In this document: positions 1 through 6,800 of the stretch, piece by piece
How the letters are laid out: every line of letters starts with the position of its first letter
How positions within the stretch are numbered: the stretch's first letter is position 1
Assembly: GCA_039698075.1 (NCBI GenBank)
Contig: JBDKTJ010000040.1
Location: 1-7,008 of the forward strand
Length of the DNA stretch: 7,008 bases
Source: JAJFVC01 sp039698075
GTDB lineage: Bacteria > Planctomycetota > Planctomycetia > Pirellulales > Thermoguttaceae
Direction of reading: 5' to 3'
Notes under the pieces: model-generated
What the model saw: only the letters and a program-made list of their open reading frames with translations
The model's database searches: none
Told to the model about the DNA's origin: nothing
Program-made: the position numbers and the translations under genes

Positions 1-1
1 A

Positions 2-93
2 ATGGGTGCCATGCCCACGCTTGTCGTGGGCATGAAGAGACGGCAAACATGCTTGCTGTCTCGCTGCGCTCGCTTAGCAAGCATGGCACCCAT
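2..93. repeat. Nested inverted repeat able to form a cruciform or three-way junction
   Basis: The outer arms are a perfect 13-base inverted repeat, ATGGGTGCCATGC at 2-14 and its reverse complement at 81-93. Inside lie two perfect 10-bp hairpins: 10-19 with 25-34 (loop of 5), and 48-57 with 76-85 (loop of 18). The inner stems share bases with the outer arms around the CATGC/GCATG cores, so the outer and inner pairings compete. Nothing in it reads as a convincing gene. The precise arms and position between genes suggest a dispersed intergenic repeat or a small non-autonomous element. No transposase is visible, and the left side may continue beyond the window. Confidence 0.75.
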
Positions 94-208
94 AAATCAC
101 TATTTGTGCGAGACACTACACTAGAGCCGGTTTCAACACTGGCTTTTCATTATCATTGTTCCGACCGTGCGAGGCATTTTTCGAGTTTTGGAACCGCTTC
201 TAAAAACC

Positions 209-1276
209 ATGTCGCAATCCATCGATCCCGCAATTCACAAACTCCTCCAACGCGGACTGGCCATTCCCGCTTGCCCTCTGGCGCTGGACGGCCATCGTCG
301 TTTCACACCGCGTCGACAGCGGGCCCTGTTGCGGTATTATGCGGCGTCCGGCGCGGGAGGCGCGGCCGTCGGCGTGCATACCACGCAGTTCGCAATCCAC
401 GATCCAAAGGTTGGGCTGCTCGAGCCCGTGTTGAGCTTGGCCGCCGAGGAGTTCGACCGGGGAGACGCGTGCCGCCGCGAGCCGCTGGTTCGCATCGCCG
501 GCATTTGCGGCCGCACCGAGCAGGCTGTCGCCGAGGCCGGTTTGGCCCGCGACCTGCGATATCACGCCGGCCTGCTGAGCCTTGGAGCCTTACGCGACGC
601 CTCCGACAACGCCATCTTGACGCACTGCCGTGCGGTGGCCAATGTGCTTCCGCTGATCGGTTTCTATCTTCAGCCCGCGGTGGGCGGTCGCAGCCTTTCC
701 TATGCGTTTTGGCGGCGTTTCGCCGAGATCGAAGCGGTTGCGGCAATCAAAATCGCGCCCTTCGACCGCTACCGAACCTTGGATGTCGTTCGGGCCGTGA
801 CCGACTCGGGCCGCGACGACATTGCCCTTTATACGGGCAACGACGACCATATCGTCTTGGATCTTCTGGCAACGTATCGCTTCCAAGTGGCGGGCCAACC
901 CGTAGAACGGCGCATGGTCGGCGGCTTGTTGGGGCACTGGGCCGTTTGGACCTCGAAGGCGGTCGAACTGCTCGACCAGTGCCATGCGGCGGCTAATCAA
1001 GGGCCAATTCCTCGCGAATTGCTCCGTCGGGCGCAGGAAGTGACCGACGCCAACGCCGCGCTGTTCGACGTAGCGCACGGTTTCGCCGGCTGCATTGCAG
1101 GAATCCATGAAGTGCTTCGCCGCCAAGGTCTTTTGGAGGGCATTTGGTGCCTCGATCCCAACGAAACCCTCAGCAAAGGCCAGATGGCCGAACTCGATCG
1201 AGTCTGCGCCGCCTATCCCCATCTCACCGATGATGCGTTTGTGGCCGAACACCTAGACCAGTGGCTGGCCGATTGA
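209..1276 (+). CDS. Divergent dihydrodipicolinate synthase/N-acetylneuraminate lyase (DapA) family protein
   Basis: The 355-residue protein reads as a DapA-type class I aldolase TIM barrel, a family that forms a Schiff base between a lysine and an oxo-acid such as pyruvate. Visible family features are IPACPLALDG near residues 19-28, the HTT segment at 57-59 matching the usual GTTGE loop, GFY at 151-153 matching the strand with a substrate-contacting tyrosine, and IKIAPF at 180-185 with Lys181 as the likely Schiff-base lysine. The YYN motif expected about 50 residues before that lysine is absent; that stretch reads LSLGALRD. The protein is also longer than the usual 290-300 residues, with a C-terminal helical extension. 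It is therefore unlikely to be the housekeeping lysine-pathway enzyme, and its substrate cannot be told. An in-frame GTG at 167 would add 14 residues that do not resemble the family; the ATG at 209 fits better, though neither start has a clear Shine-Dalgarno site. It stands alone, with no operon partner in view. Confidence 0.85.
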   Translation: MSQSIDPAIHKLLQRGLAIPACPLALDGHRRFTPRRQRALLRYYAASGAGGAAVGVHTTQFAIHDPKVGLLEPVLSLAAEEFDRGDACRREPLVRIAGICGRTEQAVAEAGLARDLRYHAGLLSLGALRDASDNAILTHCRAVANVLPLIGFYLQPAVGGRSLSYAFWRRFAEIEAVAAIKIAPFDRYRTLDVVRAVTDSGRDDIALYTGNDDHIVLDLLATYRFQVAGQPVERRMVGGLLGHWAVWTSKAVELLDQCHAAANQGPIPRELLRRAQEVTDANAALFDVAHGFAGCIAGIHEVLRRQGLLEGIWCLDPNETLSKGQMAELDRVCAAYPHLTDDAFVAEHLDQWLAD

Positions 1277-1280
1277 CGAC

Positions 1281-1306
1281 AAACGGGGTCGGGAGTCTTT
1301 TTATTG
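1281..1306 (+). repeat. 26-base motif, left copy
   Basis: The core GGGGTCGGGAGTCTTTTT at 1285-1302 matches, perfectly and in inverted orientation, the core at 2139-2156. Over the full 26 bases the two copies agree at 24 positions. It begins five bases after the stop of the DapA-family gene. The ends read roughly AAA(A/C)G...CTTTTT, a weak palindrome of the kind seen at REP-like elements. From memory, similar motifs are common between planctomycete genes, but I could not check this. The T-run follows no good stem, so I do not call it a terminator. Confidence 0.7.
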
Positions 1307-1436
1307 CTTGCTAATGACCGAATGCAATCTCCCCCAAAGATTTTCTTTCCTCGTCTAATCCGTCAATATCCGTGATGTCCCAGCGTCTGTTGGAACTCAG
1401 TAACGTCCCCCTTTTCAGAACCCAGAGCCCTACAAA

Positions 1437-2006
1437 ATGAAGTCTCTTCGAAACGCTGGCGTTCTATCATTGTTGTTGTGTGCATCGGCATGTACAGCAC
1501 GTAACGAAACCTCGCGCCCTTCGTTAGCGACCGCGGGCAATGTTTTCATTTCGGTTGAATACTACCCGTCACTAGACTCCGATGTCTCGAATCCCCCTAG
1601 GCCACAGTTCCCAGATCGTCGATTCTTGGAGATGACCAAGGATGGAATACTACGGTGGCGTCCTGTGCGCGATACAACTCAAATGAGTATACGGCGGCTC
1701 AGCGAGCACGAGCACAACAAATTAGAGATTCAGGCAAGAAGAGTATTAGCCTGCCTAGAAAACCAAGCGATTCGGCAAGGCCCAATTATCGATTTCGACC
1801 GCATTTGCCTTAAAATTTCTGACGGAGAGAAGAAGGCCGATGTTTCATTCAACATGAACATCGGAGACTTTCTATCAAGTCAGCCATTACGATGTCCTGA
1901 TGATAGTGCCGTAGAATTAAATGACGCTTGCCGCGAATTGCGGATGGCGCTGGTAGAGGACATTGCCAAAGATGCAGTGGGAGAGAGCAAAAAGAGAGGA
2001 AAATAA
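1437..2006 (+). CDS. Small cysteine-containing putative lipoprotein, family not recognised
   Basis: The 189-residue protein starts with a short basic end (MKSLR), a hydrophobic stretch at about 8-18 and the box ASAC with Cys19, which fits a type II signal peptide and export to the envelope as a lipoprotein. The -3 position is Ala rather than the commoner Leu, so this is probable, not certain. The mature part has four cysteines (106, 124, 153, 165), enough for two disulfides, a stretch reading DGILRWRPV at 69-77, and a lysine-rich tail. I recognise no catalytic motif or named domain. Hand count over 1501-1920 gives about 48% G+C, well below the neighbouring genes, and the codon choice includes TTA, CTA and TCA, which the large downstream gene avoids. 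It lies between inverted motif copies at 1281 and 2160, which together suggest acquired DNA. No strong Shine-Dalgarno site precedes the ATG. Confidence 0.6.
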   Translation: MKSLRNAGVLSLLLCASACTARNETSRPSLATAGNVFISVEYYPSLDSDVSNPPRPQFPDRRFLEMTKDGILRWRPVRDTTQMSIRRLSEHEHNKLEIQARRVLACLENQAIRQGPIIDFDRICLKISDGEKKADVSFNMNIGDFLSSQPLRCPDDSAVELNDACRELRMALVEDIAKDAVGESKKRGK

Positions 2007-2016
2007 AGAGCCGGAG

Positions 2017-2041
2017 AAAAGGGAGCGGGAGTCTTCTTTAT
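2017..2041 (+). repeat. 26-base motif, degenerate middle copy
   Basis: AAAAGGGAGCGGGAGTCTTC and the bases after it match the left copy's orientation with about three differences over 25 bases. It starts ten bases after the stop codon of the lipoprotein gene. A third copy in the same 900 bases argues that this is a real repeated motif and not a chance match. Confidence 0.55.
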
Positions 2042-2134
2042 CGTCGCCGAGAACACACGATACGCCTCTCCGCCGCCTGGTGACTCGCAATCGTCGCGGC
2101 ATGTGCAGAGAATATCAATCCCCTGCAATTCTGT

Positions 2135-2160
2135 CAACAAAAAGACTCCCGACCCCTTTT
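2135..2160 (-). repeat. 26-base motif, right copy (inverted)
   Basis: The core AAAAAGACTCCCGACCCC at 2139-2156 is the exact reverse complement of the core at 1285-1302. With the left copy it brackets an 880-base segment holding the lipoprotein gene. I see no direct repeat of the flanking bases that would mark a target-site duplication. Confidence 0.7.
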
Positions 2161-2297
2161 TATCTTCGGCAAACACGTCTGAAACAGCCGAGTTTGCCTC
2201 TGTTCATCCGTATGGAACGGTTCCTTGGCTAACTTGAGATCAAGAAGACGCCGGACTGGTCTTTTCAGGACGTCAACGTTTCACGCCTGCCCGCTGC
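2161..2297. other. Gene-free tail between the right motif copy and the protease stop
   Basis: This stretch holds a 7-bp inverted repeat, GGCAAAC at 2168-2174 with GTTTGCC at 2192-2198, whose loop contains a further CTG/CAG pairing, and a small GGAACGGTTCC palindrome at about 2215-2225. Neither is followed by a T-run on either strand, so there is no convincing intrinsic terminator for the lipoprotein or protease genes. I see no gene here. Confidence 0.4.
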
Positions 2298-3458
2298 TTA
2301 TTCCGCCGCTTCAAGACGCAAGGGCACTTGCACCTGCCGACCGTTGCGAATCACCGTGATCGCGACTACGTCGCTGGGCTGTTTTATTTCGATCGCGTCC
2401 GCAACATCGTCGATCGTTTTGACCGGCCGACCGTCGATCGCCACGATCAGATCGGCCGAGGCGCGATCGACCGTTTGATATTCAACCACGAAAGGGCCTT
2501 GCCGTTTCTTTTCCTTCTTGATGCGCCATCCCTGCAATCCGGCTCGCTCGGCCGGTCCGCCCGGCGTCAAAACGGCGACCATCAGCCCGTGATCGGTGGG
2601 ATACATCTTCACAATGCCCGTCTCGGGCCGCCGCACATGCCCGCTTTGAATCAACTGGGGCACGACCCGGGCGATCGTGTTGACGGGAATCGCAAACGCG
2701 ACGCCGGCGCTCTCGCCGGTCTTGCTGGCGATGGCCGTGTTCATGCCGATCAACTGGGCGTGGGTGTCCAACAGCGGTCCGCCCGAATTGCCCGGATTGA
2801 TCGCCGCGTCCAACTGAATGATCGATTTCAGACTACGCCGCCCTCGACGACCGGGCAGCGAACGATTCAAGCTGGAAATGATGCCCGTGGCCAGCGTGCG
2901 TTCCAGACCGAACGGATTGCCGATGGCGAAAACCCGTTGACCGACCATCAAGTTGGTCGAGCTGCCGAAGGTGACCGGAAACAACGACTCGGCGGGCGCG
3001 TCGATTTTGAGCACGGCGACGTCGGTCTGCGGATCGCCACCAATCAGCCGGGCGTCATAGCTGTTGCCGTCGAATAGCGTGACACGGATATCTCTCGCCC
3101 CTTCGATCACATGAAAGTTGGTCACCACATGGCCCACCCGATCGATGACCGCGCCGCTGCCCTCGCCCTCCGAAACGACGTCGACCATCGGAATGAGGGT
3201 GCCGGACACCCCCCGTGTATTGATATTCACGACGCTGCGGTTCACCTGCTGATAGACCAGCACGTTGACCCGTTCCTCGGGCGTCAGCGATTCCAGCAGG
3301 GCCGGTGGAACATTGGACATCGGGGCCTGTGTGACCGCTGGCAGCGTCGCTTCTTGAGCGACCGACTGGGTGTCGGAAGGCCACCAATTATGGCGTCCGA
3401 AAGCCACCACCCCCCCCAACAAGGCTGACATCACGCACAGCAATACCGCTCTTTTCAT
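2298..3458 (-). CDS. Membrane-anchored S1C serine protease, HtrA/Deg-like, with one PDZ domain
   Basis: This is a trypsin-fold protease of the HtrA/Deg type, which degrades or guards misfolded proteins outside the cytoplasm. From the ATG at 3458 it has 386 residues: a basic start (MKRA) and one hydrophobic segment at about 4-20 acting as a signal anchor, a linker, the protease domain, and a C-terminal PDZ domain from about 280. The catalytic triad is visible as His116 in TNFHVIEG, Asp146 in TDVAVLKID and Ser225 in NPGNSGGPLLD. The PDZ domain carries a basic insert (RIKKEKKRQ) and ends near TVIRNGRQVQVPL. One PDZ domain makes it more like DegS or short Deg proteins than DegP, which has two. 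The frame stays open back to an ATG at 3608, adding 50 residues. I prefer 3458 because GAGGG lies six bases upstream, the hydrophobic segment follows at once, the upstream codons show little third-position GC bias, and a promoter-like sequence lies inside the extension. Confidence 0.92.
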   Translation of the reverse strand: MKRAVLLCVMSALLGGVVAFGRHNWWPSDTQSVAQEATLPAVTQAPMSNVPPALLESLTPEERVNVLVYQQVNRSVVNINTRGVSGTLIPMVDVVSEGEGSGAVIDRVGHVVTNFHVIEGARDIRVTLFDGNSYDARLIGGDPQTDVAVLKIDAPAESLFPVTFGSSTNLMVGQRVFAIGNPFGLERTLATGIISSLNRSLPGRRGRRSLKSIIQLDAAINPGNSGGPLLDTHAQLIGMNTAIASKTGESAGVAFAIPVNTIARVVPQLIQSGHVRRPETGIVKMYPTDHGLMVAVLTPGGPAERAGLQGWRIKKEKKRQGPFVVEYQTVDRASADLIVAIDGRPVKTIDDVADAIEIKQPSDVVAITVIRNGRQVQVPLRLEAAE

Positions 3459-3506
3459 AAAGGCCCTCAGCCGTCCGACTTTTTTCTTGGCCAGTCCATC
3501 TCGTCG

Positions 3507-3535
3507 AGTATATCCGCGGTGGCCGGGAATTTCGA
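3507..3535 (-). promoter_or_regulatory. Putative sigma70-type promoter for the S1C protease gene
   Basis: On the minus strand, TCGAAA (3535-3530) is followed after 17 bases by TATACT (3512-3507). These match the -35 and -10 consensus at four and five of six positions. Transcription would start near 3500, about 40 bases before the preferred ATG at 3458. It lies inside the longer reading from 3608, so if real it supports the shorter protein. Promoter consensus is less certain in planctomycetes than in proteobacteria. Confidence 0.35.
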
Positions 3536-3707
3536 GCCCGACAAGGCGGCCTCGCGATTCCGCACCCGTCGATTTTCCTCCGATTTTCGGTCCATTTTTT
3601 CGCGTCATTCGTATTATGAACTACACTTCAGAGGGGTGTTGCGTTTCCCGGTCATCCTGGGTACAAGCAAAATCTCCAAGGAATACGTACGGAGGATGGG
3701 ATTTTGG

Positions 3708-3737
3708 TTGGCAAAAAGCAAAATGGTTGATTAGAAT
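3708..3737 (+). promoter_or_regulatory. Putative sigma70-type promoter for the large exported protein gene
   Basis: TTGGCA (3708-3713) and TAGAAT (3732-3737) each match consensus at five of six positions, with an 18-base spacer. The stretch is locally AT-rich. Transcription would start near 3744, leaving a leader of about 113 bases that contains the hairpin at 3784-3820. Confidence 0.45.
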
Positions 3738-3783
3738 AACTAGAGCCGACTCTGCTGTTTTGGAGAGTTGGGTAACTTAACGT

Positions 3784-3820
3784 GCCTGCGGACCGCTACG
3801 GAACACGGCTCCGCCCAGGC
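3784..3820 (+). repeat. Leader hairpin upstream of the large gene
   Basis: GCCTGCGG at 3784-3791 pairs with CCGCCCAGGC at 3811-3820 as an 8-bp stem with a two-base bulge. The loop contains a small CCG/CGG pairing at 3793-3801. It sits 36 bases before the start codon and is not followed by a T-run. It could be an intergenic repeat or an RNA structure affecting translation or stability; the sequence alone does not decide. Confidence 0.35.
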
Positions 3821-3842
3821 GCGCGACCTTCGTTGGTTCGCC

Positions 3843-3849
3843 GGAGAAG
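3843..3849 (+). promoter_or_regulatory. Shine-Dalgarno site that fixes the start at 3857
   Basis: GGAGAAG lies seven bases before the ATG at 3857. It is the strongest ribosome binding site in the window, and it supports the plus-strand reading here over the overlapping open frame on the other strand. Confidence 0.6.
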
Positions 3850-3856
3850 TGAAACT

Positions 3857-6800
3857 ATGTCGAAGAGTATTCTTGTCCGAGGCATCGTCCTGTCGGTGAT
3901 CGTCGCTGCCGGTGGACTGGTTTCCACGTATGCGCGAGGCGCGGATTCGAGTCCGATCGCCGCCACGATGGAAACGTTTTCGCATCCCGAAGGCGTCAAC
4001 TATTTTGCGTTGACGCTGAAACCGACGGCAGTTGTTCCGGCAGCCAGTCCGCATGACGTCGTAATTCTGTTCAACACCGCGGCGGGCCAAGTGGGCCAGT
4101 CGCGCGACAAAGCGATTCAGGCGCTCAAGAGCGCGTTGGCCGCGATGCCCGAAGGCGACCGCGTTCAACTGATGGCCTCCGACTTGGATTGCGTTCCGTT
4201 GACCAAGAAGTTCGTCGCGCCGAAGGGCAAGGAGATCGACGAGGCGTTGGCCGCGTTGGAAGCCCGAACGCCGTTGGGCGCCGCCGACGTCGAGAAGTCG
4301 ATCGCCGCGGTGGCCGCCGTGTTGGCCGCCGACACGAAAAATCAACAAGCCATCGTTTACATCGGCGACGGCCGCAGCGCCGCCAATCTGGTCGGCACGG
4401 AACCGTTCGTCAAGCTCGTTCAAGGTTTGACGAAGGCGAAGATTCCCGTCTCCAGCTACGTCATCGGCGCTCGGACCAATCTCCAGTTGCCCGGCGCGTT
4501 GGCCGTTCAAACGGGCGGCGCCATGATCGTGGACAAATCGTCGTTGGACGCCGCCGAGGCGGGCCGTCAGTTGGCCGCCGCCATCGACGTGCCGGTTTTG
4601 TGGACCGACTCCGCCGTTTGGCCGGCCGCCATGACCGAGGTTCTTCCGAAACAGTTGCCTCCGTTGCGCGGCGACCGCGAGACGGTGGTGTTCGGCACGT
4701 TCAAGGGCAAGGGGCCGTTCCCGGTGCAGATTGCCGCGACCGGCGCCGGCGGCCAGCAGAAGTTCGATTTCTCCGTGTCGCCCAAACCCTCGGACGACAG
4801 CAATCATTACCTGGCCATGTTGGTCCAGGCGGCCCGCGCGGACGGCGGACTGACGATGCCGTTGGTCGGCGCGGCCAGTCTGGCCGAGGCCCAGCGAGCG
4901 GTCGGCGCCGGTTTGAACAATCTTGGCGCGTTGGCTCGCCAGGCGTTGGCGACCGGCAACCTCGACAGCGCCAAACAAATGGCCGCCGAGTTGTTGCGCC
5001 GCGATCCGAATTCGCCGGAAGCAACCGCGTTGAATCGCGCGATCGCCAAACAGGCCGCCGGCGTGACGCCGAAACCGCAACCGGTCGCTTCGGCCAAGAA
5101 TGCGGCGACTCCTGCGTCCGCTCCTGCTGAAAAACCTGCGGCCGGAGGCGCCGACGATTTGGATTTGGTCGGTCCCGGCAAGGCCGAGCCCCCGGCCGGC
5201 ACGATGACCGAGCAGTTCCAGTTCGATCGTCATGTGGTCGCTCAGAGAATCCAGATGGATGTCCGCAACACGCTCAGCGAAACGCGATCGTTGATGAGCA
5301 CCGATCCCGACTTGGCGAGCCAGCGGCTCCAGTTGATGAAACAAAATGTGGTGCAATGCGGCGATCTCGATCCCAAGGTGCGGGATCAGTTCGTCAACAT
5401 GCTCGAAGGGGCTTTGCGCGAGGCCTCGCGTCGAAAGATCGAAGTGGACAACGCGAAACAAAAACGACTCGAGCACATGGCGGCGGCGCAAGAGCAGGAG
5501 CGCATCGCCAGCGATTTGTCGCGCAACCAGATGAAGGTCAAACAGCTGATGGAGCGGTTTGACTCGTTGATGCAGGAAGGCCGCTATCGTGTGGCCGACG
5601 AATCGGCCGCCGCCGAGGCCCAAAAAGTCCTCCCGGACAGCCCCGTCCCTACGTTGGCTTCCGAGTATGCCCGCGTGACTGGCAACTACAACTTCTCCCT
5701 GACCAAGCGGCTGGAACGCGAAAAGGGCCTGATGGAGACGTTCCATCAGGTCGAGAAATCGCTGGTTCCGTTCCCCGACGATCCGCCGATCGTCTATCCG
5801 GACGCCGAGGTTTGGCAGGAGCTGACCACGCGGCGCAAGGCCAAGTACAGCTCGGTGGATCTGTCCAACCCGAGCGCGGCCGAACAGAGGATCCAAAACG
5901 CGCTGAAGTCGAAGACCAAGATGGAGTTTGTCGAGACGCCGTTGACCGAGGTAATCGACTATTTGAAGGACTACCACGGCATCGAGATTCAGCTTGACAG
6001 CCGCGTGCTCCAAGAAGCAAGCATCGAAACCAGCACGCCGGTGACGAAGAATCTCGACGGCATCACATTGCGATCCGCCTTGCGGCTGTTGTTGCGCGAT
6101 TTGCAGTTGACCTACGTCATTCAAAATGAAGTGCTCCTGATCACCACGCCCGATGAAGCCGACAACCGCCTGACCGTAAAGGTCTATCCCGTGGCCGACC
6201 TCGTCATCCCGGTCGTAACGCCGCAGATGGGTGGCGCGGGCGGCGGCATGAGCGGCGGCATGGGCGGCGGTATGGGCGGCGGAATGAGCGGCGGCATGGG
6301 CGGCGGAATGGGCGGCGGCAGCAGCGGCGGCATGGGCATGTTTAACGTCCAAGACCTCCTCCAACGCGCCCAAGCCAATCAAGCGGCCGGCTATCAGCAG
6401 TTCCAAGCCTTTTCCGTCAAGGACGACTTGAGCGTCCCCGCCAAGCCCGAGTCGGTCGCGCCTGCGACGAAAAAAGCCGAACCCTCGGCCGCGTCGTCCA
6501 AAGATCCGCCTGCCGCGATTCCGTTGGACGCCATCGGAAACGCCAAACCCAATGTCTATTGGGAACAGTATTTCTCGACCAACGAGCCGCAAGCCGCGGC
6601 CGTCCGCGAAACCGTTCGCCAGTTGATGAGTCAGCGGAAATTCGACCACGTCGTCGGTCTGATCAACGCCGCCTTGCGACACCGTCAGGGCCAACCATGG
6701 ATGTATGAAGCGCTGGCCTTGGCGCTGGACGCGGCGGGCCAGCCGAAATCCGAACTGGAGCGGGCCGTCATGTCCGCCGTCGATTTCGCCAACACGCCGA

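Larger units (their letters stand above)
3459..3856. other. Divergent intergenic control region
   Basis: About 400 bases separate the preferred protease start from the start of the large plus-strand gene. The region holds a candidate promoter facing each way (3507-3535 minus, 3708-3737 plus), a hairpin at 3784-3820 and the Shine-Dalgarno site at 3843-3849. Between roughly 3540 and 3700 I see no gene or clear site, only a weak minus-strand CATAAT at 3618-3613 without a good -35 partner. The short plus-strand open frames here have no ribosome site or recognisable protein. Confidence 0.5.

Noticed and set aside
151..156. TATCAT as a -10 box for the DapA-family gene
   Set aside because: No acceptable -35 lies 16 to 18 bases upstream, so the promoter is not supported.
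49..996. Plus-strand frame overlapping the DapA-family gene
   Set aside because: It begins inside the cruciform repeat, is arginine-rich with no recognisable domain, and overlaps the recognisable gene in another frame.
1285..1305. T-run after the DapA-family gene as an intrinsic terminator
   Set aside because: No stable stem precedes the T-run, and the same sequence recurs as a repeat, which explains it better.
1963..2232. Short frame running through the lipoprotein stop and the repeat copies
   Set aside because: It crosses two motif copies, is highly charged, lacks a ribosome site and resembles nothing known.
2237..2260. AAGAC/GTCTT inverted repeat as a terminator for the protease
   Set aside because: The stem is only five base pairs, and no T-run follows on the minus strand.
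4189..5130. Plus-strand open frame inside the large gene in another register
   Set aside because: It is Arg/Gly-rich with no domain, and lies wholly within a better supported coding frame.
6248..6319. CRISPR-like array
   Set aside because: The units are 12-base in-frame codon repeats with no spacers, inside a gene.
3740..6694. Long minus-strand open frame with an Ala/His-rich stretch
   Set aside because: It is the codon-for-codon complement of the large plus-strand gene; the Ala/His run is simply the reverse of the Gly/Met repeat. It has no recognisable domain or signal, and its 3' end runs past the start of the real gene.
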